64,000 nucleotides of DNA, taken from the NCBI GenBank assembly GCA_018881555.1, contig JACAXG010000012.1:10177480-10241479 (forward strand). Reading direction: 5' to 3'. This stretch comes from Amblyornis subalaris (taxonomy: Eukaryota; Chordata; Aves; Passeriformes; Ptilonorhynchidae). The notes under the pieces were generated by a model. It saw nothing but the letters and a program-made list of their open reading frames with translations. It did not search any database and had not been told where the DNA came from. This document shows positions 14,051 to 26,700 of this stretch, one piece after another. Numbering within the stretch: position 1 is the first letter of the stretch; every line of letters begins with the position of its first letter. Made by a program: the position numbers and the translations under genes.

Positions 14051-14102
14051 GGGGGAAGGGGAGTGCAGCAAGGGTGAGGGAAGGGGAGTGCAGCAAGGGT
14101 GA
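14051..14102. repeat. short tandem repeat, about two copies of a 25-bp unit
   Basis: The block containing GGGGAGTGCAGCAAGGGTGA occurs twice at a 25-bp offset (key words start at 14061 and 14086). It is purine-rich on the plus strand and lies just beyond the CpG island. No gene function is implied. Confidence 0.8.
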
Positions 14103-14920
14103 AAGCATAGGAAAGAGGTGAGGAAGAGATTATACACGGAGACGGAAAATAGGACGGGTAGGACTGGGCAAGCTGATCGTCACTGGGGATGGAAGACTAT
14201 TGAAAATTACAGCTACGGCTTTAAAGGTAGTAAGACTCTGGGGGAAAATTAATTTCTTTCTGGTTTCTAAAGTAATTCCCTAGTGAATATGTTTGGCACC
14301 TGTTGCTAGTTAATGATTAAGGAAGAAGGAGTAAAGAGAACCTCCTTACCCCAACCAGTCATTAGTTACTAACAAATGCCTGGCTACAGAGCATAATTGC
14401 CACTTAAAGGATGTGAAATTTATATATGTGTATATATACACAATATATACATTTAGACTTTCATGTTAAAAAAAGTCCAGAATTTCTGTCAAGAGTATTG
14501 AGGCATTTATGATATTCAACACAAAAAAAGGCTAACTGAGTGACAGATCTAAATACTGCTGAACTTTTTTCATTAACTTCCTTCTAAATTTTATGTAAAA
14601 AATGTCATAATACATGTATACCGCAGTTGTTTTGTTTCAGTGAAAAAGATCACAAAATAAGTAGTCCTAAAAGAAGACAGAAAATATTCAAATAGAGGAA
14701 ACATCTATATTAAGCAATACTGGAGAGAAGAGACTGGTAAGGGAACGGAGGACTTAACCCTGGCCTGCATTGTACGAGAGAGAACATTATACCAAGTCGC
14801 TGCAACAAAGAGGGGGAAAAACACCCCAAAACCCAACTATTAAAAGCTTATTACATATCCATATACTGTCACAGACTGACCTAAGAAGACTAATTTAAAG
14901 ACAATAGAAAAGGTAATTAC

Positions 14921-15060
14921 CATCTAGTATTTTAGTAGAGGGAATTATTGCTTCATGCAAAATATGTTGCAGCTCTTTCATGAAATCGTATGTAGTCACT
15001 GGTTTTGGGAACACCAAAATACTGTCATAGCTAAGATCTCCTGCATCTACCAGAAACTGT
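14921..15060 (-). other. unassigned exon-like open segment (minus strand)
   Basis: The minus strand has an AG acceptor-like site (CACACTACAG, ending at 15061) followed by 140 bp, then a GTAATT donor at 14920. The reading frame is open across it (46 whole codons plus split codons at both ends) and the translation looks protein-like: QFLVDAGDLSYDSILVFPK at its start and ELQHILHEAIIP near its end. The polypyrimidine tract is weak. I do not recognise the family and no partner exon was found. It could be a real exon of a minus-strand gene, an upstream alternative exon of PLCL1, a gene relic or chance. Confidence 0.3.
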
Positions 15061-18000
15061 CTGTAGTGTGTTACAGATGCATATAACATATTAAACAAGT
15101 TTATACTTTNTAGGATATGTTCTACATATTTAAAATCAGAGATTTATTGTCAAATGCATTCTCTTCTGACATCAAAAGTTTTCACCTTATATTGCAGCCT
15201 TTGACACCTGAAGTCTTTAACTGAAAAAGGTCTACAGGGCATCTACAGATTTTAAGTTTCATAAACACCAAACATGCAGGGAAGGAACAAATTATATTTT
15301 TATCTGTTTTCCACAAGATGTAGAGATTTTAGAATTATGTATGGTACAGCTAAGAGAGGGTTTAGTTAAATTCTTCTCTAGAAGAGAATAAAAGGTTGGC
15401 TATTTTCCTGACTATGCATCTCCAGATGCTTCTGAGTCATCAGTATCTATCTGCTTCTGTTGGTGAAGAACCACGAATTATGAAGGAAAAGACCAATTGG
15501 TTTCGGTACTTCTTAATGTCTAATAAAAGTAAGAGAGTTACAAAAGGAAGCTTTACACTAAAAGTGCTTGCATAGAAAGTAAAAAGAAAATCAAGATTGG
15601 TCGGGGATTAGTGTACTTAACAGGTTTCTGTGTTCAATTTCAAGGTATGATGCAGCCCACTGTACAAAGACACTGCTGTGTTGTCCACACTTCAGATAGG
15701 TACAGATTTTTGAGAACAGTCAAGGAATTCACTCAAACTAAGCAAGACAAGATGATACATAAGAGTGTTTGCCTGAACATGAGTCAGNAAGTGTCTGAAA
15801 TATCTATTTTAATGTGGATTTTTTTTGTACACTCAACTTACTCCATCTCCTTCCTTAAGGCACACAATTGTTCTGCAGTGGGCATCGTTTGTATCATAAA
15901 CCAGCTGAAAATACAGTTGTCTTGGAGCTGTGCTGAAGTGTAGCTTACATAAGCCAGTACTTTGCACTTAGACATTGCATTTTGGGAAGTTCTTAAAATT
16001 CAGTATTCTGCTGGGAGTCAAAAGTGGTGCTCCTGTACCAATTGACCATGGCTGATGAAGTGTGAAAACTAACATATTTTCCTGTATCATTAACATCTAA
16101 TTTGCAAGGCACAGAAAGCAATAGAGAAAAAGTTGTAATTTCTGCAAGTATGCATTCACNTTGATAGCAAATCATAAATAATTTTAGCATTGATGAGAAA
16201 ATGTTTTGCTAGGTAATTGTAAAAGAAGTGATTTTTTAAAGTCGTAGTGGTTATTGTGTCTGTGCTGTTATATCCTGAACATGATATTATAAAACAACAA
16301 CAAAAAAAGAATTATATAATTTATTTATACAAATATATACTTGTTGCTAAGATTCACTCACACTTTGGCAAAGCAACCCCAAGTCATATTTTGCCTGTAA
16401 CACTGTAGTTACGCTTTTAGGCTGGGGGGAAAAAAAAGCAAGTTCAAATCAGTTTAAAGCAAACATAGTTAAAAGGTTAAAATCTTGATTTTAAAACATA
16501 TTGTGTATGTTTTCAATTTTTATTAATTTTTAAAAAGTATTTACACTACTTCATTCAATGCCTCCTAATTTCTTGTTTTGTCTTGCCTCCTACATCTTTG
16601 AAAAAGTCTCACTATACTTACATATCACATTGTATTTTCTAGGTGGTATAAATGTTGTGTCTTCCCTAACATAACAAGAAAGACTTTTGTGATACGCCTC
16701 TATCTTAATGATGTTCTTGTTCCAGCTGAAGTCACTGATGAATTATTTTCACTGCCTGATGGTACTTTCAGGCTAATCTAGTGTTTTTAATAATTAAAAT
16801 ACTGTGGTTATAGCAGATTCCTGCAAATTCCTAGCTCTGAGGAATAATTTTTTATTTTAGCAGTATTGTTTGCCCAAACAGATATGCCAATTAATTACGA
16901 GAAAGAGTAAAATCAGGACCCCAGATTAGATCATGTTTAATCCTATTTCACAGCCTCTGCTTCCTATAAAGACACAGGCCCAAGCCTGAATGGAGCTCGT
17001 GTTAGGTAAAGCCTGGAATGAAAAGGGGAGTAAAATCTGAGCTAGAGGGATTCTGTAAACAAATTTTGCAGAGTCATAGCAGGTAGCAACAACTGAACCA
17101 AATTTTGTAGACAGGAAAGAGCACATTCCTCATAAGGAAATGATTCTTCCACCAAATTTGGCATCAGTTATAAAGAAGAAGGCGACATCAGGATTTTTGT
17201 AAGGGAGAATGGTAAAATGTCATGTGTTGATTTAGTTTTGTAAATAACTAATATTTTTTTTCTTAATCTGATTTTCAAGGGTAGATGTTTGCCAAGAATG
17301 CATTTCACTTACAGAAAGACTCACAACATGAGTCATGCACCCATCTTCAAATTTTTGGCCAAAGTGGTTGAAGTCGGAGAAGTTGACAAGTAATTGAAAA
17401 TNAGGTTTTTAGTGGACAACATCAGGTAATCCCAGAAGTCATGCTACAATCTAGNTGAAACAGAGAGAGCTTTTTCATCTGTGCAACTAGTGAAGCTTTC
17501 TCAAGGTGCCCAAGTTTAGTTGCTTGTTGCTTAGTATCTAGGGACGGAAGGCATGTTGTATACACTATAACAGAAGTTGTCTTGAGAATTTGGAGGAGTC
17601 TTAAAGATTAATTCTTATTCAGCTCTAATGATACTTTAATAATGACTCTTGTTTAAGGTAGGTAGTAATTCCACTTAATGAGAACATTTACTAATGTCTT
17701 TCGCAGAGTTCTTTTTAACTCCTCTGATCATTGCTTTTAGGATTTCTTGGGCTGTGACACGTTCATAGAAATCTAATTGTAGTTGTTGCAACCTTTCAGG
17801 CTATGTGAACATGTTAACTGCTATGAACAGTATGATCCAAGAGGTGTATGCCAGTTCCTCCATTCTTTGGTATTTACTTAGGAATAGGTTCAATTTCATG
17901 CCAGTGTACTGTGTCACAGCCTTTCACATGTGTGCTAGCTCAATGGATATATTCAGTGTTAGAAATGTATGTGGCAACATGGTTCCCATGCACTTACATG

Positions 18001-21000
18001 CATGGGAATTTNTTGGGATCATTTGGATTATCATGAACTGCACAGCTGCTGGGGAAGTAGCATTAGTTTTGGTGATACCTACGATGATACCTATTAGCCA
18101 GGAATTCTTACTGAGGATAGAAAGTATTCTGGTAATATCTGGTAGTATCTGGTAATAAGTAGTTCAAAAGCTACTCTTATGGGCTCTTCCACCACAGAAG
18201 GAAATTGCTACCAACATCAGCAGGAGTCATATTCGTATCTACTTTGTAGTTACAGAGTTTGGAGAAAATCTGGTCATTATACCAAGATGGAATCTAGGCT
18301 ATTCTTCTGCCTGTTTATCACACATACAACCTTCCTCCTAACGTGTTCTGTGAGGGAAAGTATCAAATAATCTAACAGGTGTGGATCTGTATGGGGAGAG
18401 CATTGGTGATGAGAGCCTGACATCCATTCCAGTGGCACTTTGCATAGGGCTACAGGTCCAGTCCCATGGATAGTACGGAGCAATCTCCCTTGGTTTCAAC
18501 TGAGAGATCAGTTTGCACTCAGAAACTACTCTGTGATGTGAACCAAGTAGCTAAGCTAGGATGATCAGGGGATTTGCTTCAAAACTGCACCCTTGATCCA
18601 AACAAAAACGCTAAAACAGATGCACCCAAAGTAAGTGTTAATAGTACATTGCTGTCTTTTAGATCTCCTGTGCCTGACTGGCCTCCCAAGGAAAGAGTGG
18701 AAAGAGTTATACCCACATTTGCCTCATCTCAAAGAAAGCTGGTTTTCCATGAAAAAAAGTCAAGACAGTGTTTTACCAGCAATATTTTTGACAGCTTTTA
18801 CACTGGCTTAAAGGGGTAGTACATGTGAAGAGAGAACTGATACCTTGTAAAATCTTCCTTTTTATACTGGAACTTAAGTTACGGGCAGACTGGCCTAGTC
18901 CTTGATACCACTTCCAAACACAACGAATTTGAAAACCTGCTAAAAACATTTATGTCTGGTTATTTATCATGCATGCAAATTTAGCCCATCTCTCTTAATT
19001 NATTAGAAAAAGTCACCTCAAAGAAAAAAAAAGCAATATGATTATGATCACAATGTAATCCTCAAAATAACTTAAATTCCTCTAGTATGAATTGAACAGG
19101 ATTTTAAGAAGATTAAAAATATTTTCCATCAGGTATGAAGAATATTTAATCTTTTATTGCAAACTCGCATGTTCCTTAATGTCAGGTTAGAAGATTATCT
19201 AAGGACATGGAAAAGAAAGCCAAATGACTAATCTAAGTAAGCTTATTTTCCAAAATTTGCCACTGTGGAAGTACTAACATACATAAATTGGAAGAATTGT
19301 TAACCACTGTTTACCTGTGTCTTTTCTGAGTGGGGTTAAATCAGCTGGTAGTTAAAATCTGTACCCTATACTAACTCCCACTGTATCTTACAGCAGGATT
19401 AGCAAAACTGAAGCATTCTGTGAATACAAGGCCAAGAGAGTTTTACTCCCAAATGCAGAGATTTACAGACAAATCCACAATAAAATGTGTTAGGCAAACT
19501 TAAAAAGTCACGTGTTTACTTTGTGGTTTGGAAGAATCCTCTAATTCTAAAAGAGTTACCCTCTTTTCATCGAATCTTAGATGTACAGTCAGACTTGGTA
19601 GCAAGACTTGGGAGATTAAAGTGTATTAACTCTTCAGGTTATGCTGCTGTCAAAAGACAGCAGGGCTTTTCCCATATATATACTGCACGTGTGATGTCCA
19701 AAGGTGCCGAGGAATGGTTTTATGAGCAGATGTTATACACAATGAGGCTCAGTGAGCCATACTTGAACAGGGCACTTCTCAAAGGTTTGTGATTTTGGGG
19801 AGGATAGGAAAAAACTAAGGAAGAATGATGTCTCTTGTTTTGTAAATCCCAGGGACCATAGTGTGGGCCAAAACTTACACTGGCTTATTTCCTATGAGCC
19901 ACTACAAATAAAACAAGTTGAATTTAATTACCTATTTGTCCAAATACTTAAACCCCCTTGATCTGAAAGGAAAGCAAAAAGTAAAAAGCATTTTCAATCT
20001 TACAGATGCTCTGAGATTGTATTCTACAAAATGCAGGAAAAAAAGAGTGAATTGCAAATTGAGAAAAATAAAAAAGAAACAAAGCATAAAAAATCCCCTA
20101 ATTACTCACACAGGCAAGATAAGTGATCTCATAAAGCTGGATTCAAACTGAAACATTAATATGGAAAAACCTCTTCAAATGTTAAGTAGGGAAAGATTAA
20201 CAATCCTTTTTAAAAATCAATGCCTTGAGTTCTTGTTTTTCCTATGTATCTAATATTTTTTTTAATAAGGGGGACAGAGACGAGAATGTGAGCAAGAGTG
20301 GTGTTAGGGCAACCAGAAACAAAGTAGGAGGTAGAGACAAAGGACAGAGAGAATGGTGGAAATTGGGATGGAGTGGGGAGTCACAGCTCATAGAGAAGGG
20401 AGATGTGCCCAACTAACCCAAGAAAGGGAATATTGTAGGGAAAAAGGCCTCTAAGATGGAAATGTCACATCAGAGAAATACACTCATTTGAATATATGGA
20501 AAACTTACCAGAAATGAGTAATTTCCTTCTGCATTTTTCATATGTCACTGACCATAACTTTTTTACTCAGTGGAACTCCTTAGGTGACCACCATAACTCC
20601 CTCAAGAAGTCTCCTCCAAGTCCTTGGATATGTAAGAGCTCTTGGGTTTTTGATTGTTCCACTTTAGGTTCAGGGTCTAGAGAATCCATTCACAAACTCA
20701 TAAGAGAAATCACTGTGTACATCTTCGTAAGTTACAGATTTTTCTTTTAACACAGTTGTGGTCCATGCAGCAGAGACAGAAGTCAATCTTCTAGTAACAT
20801 CCTAAGAGACATTTTAGTGAAATTTAGAGCAGGAAGGAAGTAATATTTCATCAGGTACACCTTCAGACAAGGATATATTAATGCGTACATTTCCATGAAT
20901 GGATCTTCACATGCTGGTAGGAAAACTAGCATTATTATCTACAGACAGAAGATAATAGAAGCAAAAAAGGTAGCATGTCTTTTCCAAGGTCAGTGAATCA

Positions 21001-23756
21001 ATCAGTGAAATAGCAATCTGTTGTAAGGCCCATGTTTTACTCATAACATCATCCTCGTCTTTTTGTGCCTGGAGAATTCTTTTCCTCCTTTCTCCTCCCA
21101 ATTCATTTTTTCTCCCTATTTTTCTGTCTTGCTTTTTTTCTGTTTATCTTTCCTCACTTAACCTCTGACTTTCTCTGATGCTAAAAAAAGGACAAAAGAG
21201 AAGAGCCTACAGGAACCAGCACAGTCAGACTCTTGTCTTTGTCCAGCACTGCCTTTTAATTTGTGCAAGAGAACAGCAGGAAATAGTATTTCATGCTGCA
21301 TATGTTGCTGACATGTGGAATCAAGAAAAACAGTTGCACTCCTGACTGCCTTTGAGAGTGGCTCCCTCACCCAGGATACTATTCCCTTAATGAAGCAGCC
21401 ACGCAGTACCAGGGCAGCTCAGCAGCCTTTGTTGTAATATTCACATCCTGTATGCATGGCAGTATTTTTTACCAGCTCTACCAGTAACCTTGTTACTTTT
21501 ATAGATGTGTTGAATTTTCAGGTTTCAAATCATCACAATAAAAAACAGCGCAATTTTTCTCATTTATTTGCAGAAGTCCTATTTTTGTCACAACTGTCTT
21601 ATTTGAAATGTAAATGTTCCAGATTTAGTGGTTTTTAACTAAAGGAGAAGGTATAATGTAGAAGATACAACAATTAAAACTATGTAAAGTATACTTTCAT
21701 GTCTCTGAATGTTTGTTTATTCTTTCAGCCGTTCTCATTTTAAATTCCCCAAATCAAGATACAAAGCACATGAAAGGCTTGGACTATTCTGCCTTTTACA
21801 TCATTAAAATGTAGTGCTGTTCTTAGGATAAGCTTTGTTGCTGTCTGATAAATATTCATAAAAGTCAATGAATGCAATTCAGCAGAGTTCTGTAATCTCA
21901 CAAAATAACTATTTCTAAAAAATCCCATCAGCTCTGCTAAAATTGCCTTTACTTTTATACAGTTTTCCCAGTAAAAAAAAATCGATACCAAGAGTTAAGC
22001 ATTATATTGTTATATATTACAGGCACAGAATTATTAGAAACTCTTCTAAGGTTGTGGGGTTTTATTTTGTATGATAAGAATAATGTTGCAGAAGCTGATA
22101 GATGTTGAAGCAATAGCAGAGAAGTAAGGAGCACTGTAGGCTTCCATAAGGACTGCAGGTCTGCACCCTGCCTCAGGGATGTAAAGGGCCGTTTGGTTTA
22201 GATTGGATGGGTATAATTTGCATTATGCAAGATACAAAGATTTGAATTCAACTAAAATATNTTTTAGACATTGTCAAGATAATCGTCCTTGAAGTCTTTA
22301 TTTTAAAGCACCCAAAAAAAGTAAACCATGAGAGTAGCTAATGATCCTGACACTGAGTTTCAGGGTTGAGCTGCAGTGACTTGGCCTGTGCATGTTTGAT
22401 CACTTTGAAAAACAGTTTTCCCACTGGAGTGGCTCTCCCAACACACACTTGTCTACATAACAGCTCTTGTTGTCACAACATCAAGAATTTTTGTCACTCT
22501 ACCTTTGTACCTACATTCATTATGAGTTTGGCATTTGAATCACTGTTTTTTCCAGACCGTTTAANAGCAGAGATATTCCAAGGGCAAAATGCATTTGCAG
22601 ACAGGATAAATTATGGAACAGGAGAGCAGGTTATAGTGCTGTTCAGTAAATGACCACAAAAGTACACTTGACACAAGCATTACTATTGGTGCCTCTCCTC
22701 CAGTTCAGTCAGGGCTGAAAAAAGAATAATTTGGAGTAGTCATGAAGGTGAACNTTATGTTCTAGCCCTCTCTAGCAGACCCCAAATTGTATCTCTAAGG
22801 TCATCCCAGACCCCCAGCTGTTCTCAAGCCAGCCTGTCTACTCGAGAGTCTCTTGGGAACCTTAGGAAGACACTTCGAGTTGAAATAAGGACTTTTACTT
22901 CTTGTTGCCAGCTGTAAAGTCCAAACTATGTTTTAGCCCCCATCAAGTGTGGCGTGGTAAGCCAGGTAACTGCCTCCCTGGGCACTTTTGTATTTCTCTC
23001 GCACAGACCAGATGAATTGCATGACCCTATTTTCCTCCCCATTTCACGCCCTAAGTGGGAGGATAAAAACCCAGCTGGGCATGTACCTCCTGCTTCCCCA
23101 GGTGCTGAGGGTATTGCTGGAGGAAGGTTTCTGGGCTGCCTCAGGGCTTCAAAGCGCGGTTCCGAAGGGTGGTACCGGCACCCTTCTCAGAGCTGCTACT
23201 CCTCGGTGCTGTTCCTGCGCGGAGCCTGCCGGTGCCACGGCACCCGCGGGGAGGCGAGTGCACAGCAGAGCAGGCGGGCCCGAGACCCGCTGGGGCATCA
23301 GCACAAGTGGCCGCGGCTCCGGGCACTGTAGCGGCCCAGAACTCTCCGCTCCGGGTGGGCCGGTAGCTCCAGGGCCCTGAGGCGGGGAGGTGCCGGGGAA
23401 GAGGTGGGGGCAGAGGCACCCCCGGCCGCCCCGTCGCAGGGATACCGTGAGGGGACTCGGGGCCCCCGGGGAGAAGGATTTGCGAAAGGGGTGACTTCCC
23501 CTTGCAGGGGAAGGAGGGCTGAGGCGTGTCGGGGAGAAGAACCCGGAGGGGCGCTGGGGCTAGAAAGACCCGCTCCGTCGCTTCAAGCCCTGCGCTGAGC
23601 GCCGCCCCCACCCGCAGCGCCGCCGCCGGGCTGTGCCTCCCCCGCCCGTTTTAGGTCCGTCCCCGCTGGTGTGCGTCGGCCAGGCGCGAGGCGGGGCTGA
23701 GGAGCGCGACGCGTGCTGGGAACGTGCCGGGGCCGAGACGGCGGCTGCGAGGACCG

Positions 23757-23774
23757 ATGGATCCCGAGGGCGCG
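23757..23774 (+). CDS. BOLL: BOLL coding exon 1
   Basis: ATG GAT CCC GAG GGC GCG, then donor GTGAGG at 23775. It encodes MDPEGA, the counterpart of METESG in one human isoform. The next exon continues in phase 0. No upstream in-frame ATG was seen nearby. Confidence 0.8.
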
Positions 23775-26700
23775 GTGAGGAGCCCGGCGGGGCCGCGGGG
23801 CCGGGCGGCCGCCCCGGCGGGCGGGAGGGCAGCGGGGCCGTCCTCCTGGGGCGCCCCGGCTCGCGCCCGCCTGCGTAGGGCCGCCATTTTGTCTGTGGCG
23901 GCCTCAGGCTGTGAAGAAGCCGCTGGCGGCCCCGGGGGTGCGGGACACGGTACCGGGGCAACGGGGTCTGGCTCTGACTTCCCAGCACACGCACTGTGCG
24001 AAATAGAGCTGGTTGGGGAGTTAGGTGGGGTTAGTCACCGGGCCTTCGTGGCGTTTGTTTGACCGTGAGTGTGTTTAGTGTAAAAATGAAAATACATGTT
24101 CTGCTAAGGAGCAGTTGTCAAATACACTAAAGAAACCGTAAAGATATTGCCCAATGTACATTTCCATATTATGTGGGAAAAGTGATAAAAAGGAAGTTTA
24201 AAAGTAGAAACAAGTGTTTAGGTAAATCATATGCTGTTAGCACATATTTAATTTTCTTTTATACTGTTCTCTTATTGCCACACTGGTAATAAAGAGGTAG
24301 TTATCAGAATACAGATTTTTAACACTTAAAGCTCCCTGGGATTTCCTGTATTGGGAGTTCATAAGTGGTGTGTTTAATTACGCATTTCTTCCATTTGGTT
24401 TTTTTATTTGTGGGGGTTTTTTAGTAAGGCATCTCTTAAAACTTGTATGGAGAAAATGCCATTTGAGCTCTTTGAGGTAAGGAATACATTTTGGCTGTGG
24501 TGTCAACTGTTAATTGTTATAGTTGAATCCAGAACTGTTCATGCTGAACACACAACTGTCAGATGATTGTACAGTTTAGAGTGTTCTCTTCGGTGTGAGA
24601 GAGAATGTAACCTGTTTTGTCCCTCAAGAGATATTCTCTGCAAAACCTAGTCCTCTTTCTTTAGGACTGTAGTGACTATGGTTGTTCCTTGCCTACTAGA
24701 GGTGGGTTTTGTTCATGTTAGTCACTACTCTAGGTTAGTATTCCCAATAGGAGGGGTGCATACTAGATTCTCCTGAGCAGATCAGGTTAACAGATTTGGG
24801 TTTTCCTCTGCCCCAGATGCATGTGTTTTAGTAAATTCAAAAATGACTTGTGACTTCCCGAAGACTAAAGTTGTGTGAACTAAGCTGCGTTTATCGTCTT
24901 TAAGATATTTGAAACAATAGCATTAACACATTACTTAGCATTAGTAGGAATAATTCTCAGGTAGCTGAAGAAATACCAAATGATCCTATTGGAGAAGATA
25001 GTGACAATATTATGTGGCTGCTTTACAGCTGTCACCTCAAGGTTAGGTTTGACTCTGTAAGGCAGTATTAGTTTGTTTTGAAAGGAGTTTCCCATAAAAT
25101 TAGTTCACAGTTCACAGGTGTAAGCATGCTGGAAGTTAATTAATGGTTTCCATGAAGATCCCGCTGTACTACATTCCTTTACTGGGTCGAGAGCAGTCTG
25201 GTTGTTCTTCTGCAGAGGGAATTTCTGTTTGGACCACTGCATGCCGTCTTTGTAGGCCAAGGGATTGTTGAATTAAAACACTATTCTTCTAGACCTGTTC
25301 TCATCGGTTGTATGGAGTTTGTTGATTTTCTGTGGTGGAATTCTGGGTGCTTGGCACTTGGAAAGTGAACCAGAAGCTGTTGCAGAGAGACCACAATTCT
25401 GTAGATGTGTGTGACAGGACACCTTGAGTTGAAAATGTGTATTCTATATAGGCTTAAATAAGGGCTTCTAATAGATAAAAGATATTCTGTATAATAGAAT
25501 TAATAAATTGAGATTTATACAGCAAGGTGCTGTGCAAATTGAGCCAAGATTGATGGATTTGGCCCTAAATGTCTAATTCAGAAAAGTGCTGAACATTGAA
25601 CTTCAGACCGTATTGTGTATTCATTAAGTTACTGAATTGTTTAAGACTAAGCTTATGTTTGAACACTGAGCTAGCTGCGTTCTGAATAAAAATACGTGGT
25701 TAATGTTCAGTTGTTCAGCATTTGCTGTGCCTTTCGAAAAATTCTGTATGTAGTGTCTGTTGAGAATTGTTTCATTTACTGACAAATAACATGTAAGATT
25801 TTAAAAATATTTTCTTTCCATCAGCAGTCCACTGATCAGATGCAAACAGAGTCTTTACCTTCATGTCCCAACACTGTGTCACCGGTGAGGTTAAATAGTC
25901 TGATCGGTTCTCCAAGGTTTGGAACAGTTACTCCAAATCGTGTCTTTGTTGGAGGAATTGATTTTAAGGTATTTCTTCCTATTTTTGCTGCTAAATGATA
26001 ATTTATAAACCTGTAAAAATCAGCAGGGAAAAATGAGAGACACAATCATGTGTATTTGTTCAGTTGATAAGTCCTCTTCACTGTAATATCCAAATCAACA
26101 GTAGAGGCTAAAGCTTTAAGCCTTGATTTACATAACTGTCTTACAAAGTTGACTCTCTACACCTAGCTGCTAGCAGCTTTTGATGTAGCAGTTCTTCAGA
26201 ATTTTCTTTTTTTCATGGAAGATCACTTTTGTCGTCACCAGAGCTGATGGCAGAAAAGTATGCAGAAGTTTTTGTTGCGTATAGTTCCTAGTATAATTTA
26301 ATAAACTGTCACAATGTTTCATATGGAGAGTGGAGCAACCGGCAGTAGGTTTTGCTCCTTTAACACTTTTCTTCTGGTTCACACAAAGAACTATAGTGCA
26401 TGTATCCCTCACCATAGTAATTTTCTTAAAGGCAAGAGTTTGTTTTTAAAAGAAGTACAAAAGCTTCTCTGGGTAATTTCCACTATGTATCTTAATTCTT
26501 AGAATGGTGCCTTTGTGTGTTCCTTAAAATCCTCAAATAGTGAATAATGATCCACTCTTACTTTGTTTGGTTGCTTTTAACATTTGTGACAAGCTTAAGG
26601 TTAGGGTTTTTTCTTTCTTCCTGCTATAGATAATTAAGCCGTTGACTTTTGCAAAACATGCTTGGTCTGCTTAGCTGTTGCTTTGTTCCCACCTAGAGTA

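Larger units (their letters stand above)
13911..23150. other. PLCL1-BOLL divergent intergenic region
   Basis: AT-rich sequence between the two CpG islands. Apart from the 25-bp tandem repeat and the exon-like segment near 15.0 kb, I see no gene. The longest open frames, at 17805-18155 (plus) and 19487-19792 (plus), have no recognisable domain. A small 10-11-bp tandem run (variants of TATCTGGTAG) lies at about 18125-18154. Confidence 0.65.
23150..23990. promoter_or_regulatory. BOLL: CpG island and promoter region of BOLL
   Basis: A compact GC/CpG-rich block surrounds BOLL exon 1. It contains GC boxes and a consensus YY1 site just downstream of the exon. There is no obvious TATA box. Germline-restricted genes with CpG-island promoters are often silenced by methylation in somatic cells; that is family knowledge and not visible here. 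Confidence 0.75.

Noticed and set aside
12896..14121. Plus-strand open frames of 99-209 codons in the same CpG island
   Set aside because: Stop-poor GC-rich DNA; no domain, no splice structure, composition dictated by CpG content.
14420..14452. AT dinucleotide-rich run resembling a microsatellite
   Set aside because: Too short and too interrupted to call a repeat array.
17805..18155. 116-codon plus-strand open frame
   Set aside because: Contains an N, has no recognisable motif or splice partner, and sits in AT-rich sequence with repeats of TATCTGGTA-type words.
19487..19792. 101-codon plus-strand open frame
   Set aside because: No family recognised, no promoter or splice context; length is within chance expectation for a 64-kb window.
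23141..24062. Long open frames on both strands in the BOLL CpG island
   Set aside because: Same GC effect. Only the short MDPEGA frame joins to the conserved BOLL exon 2.
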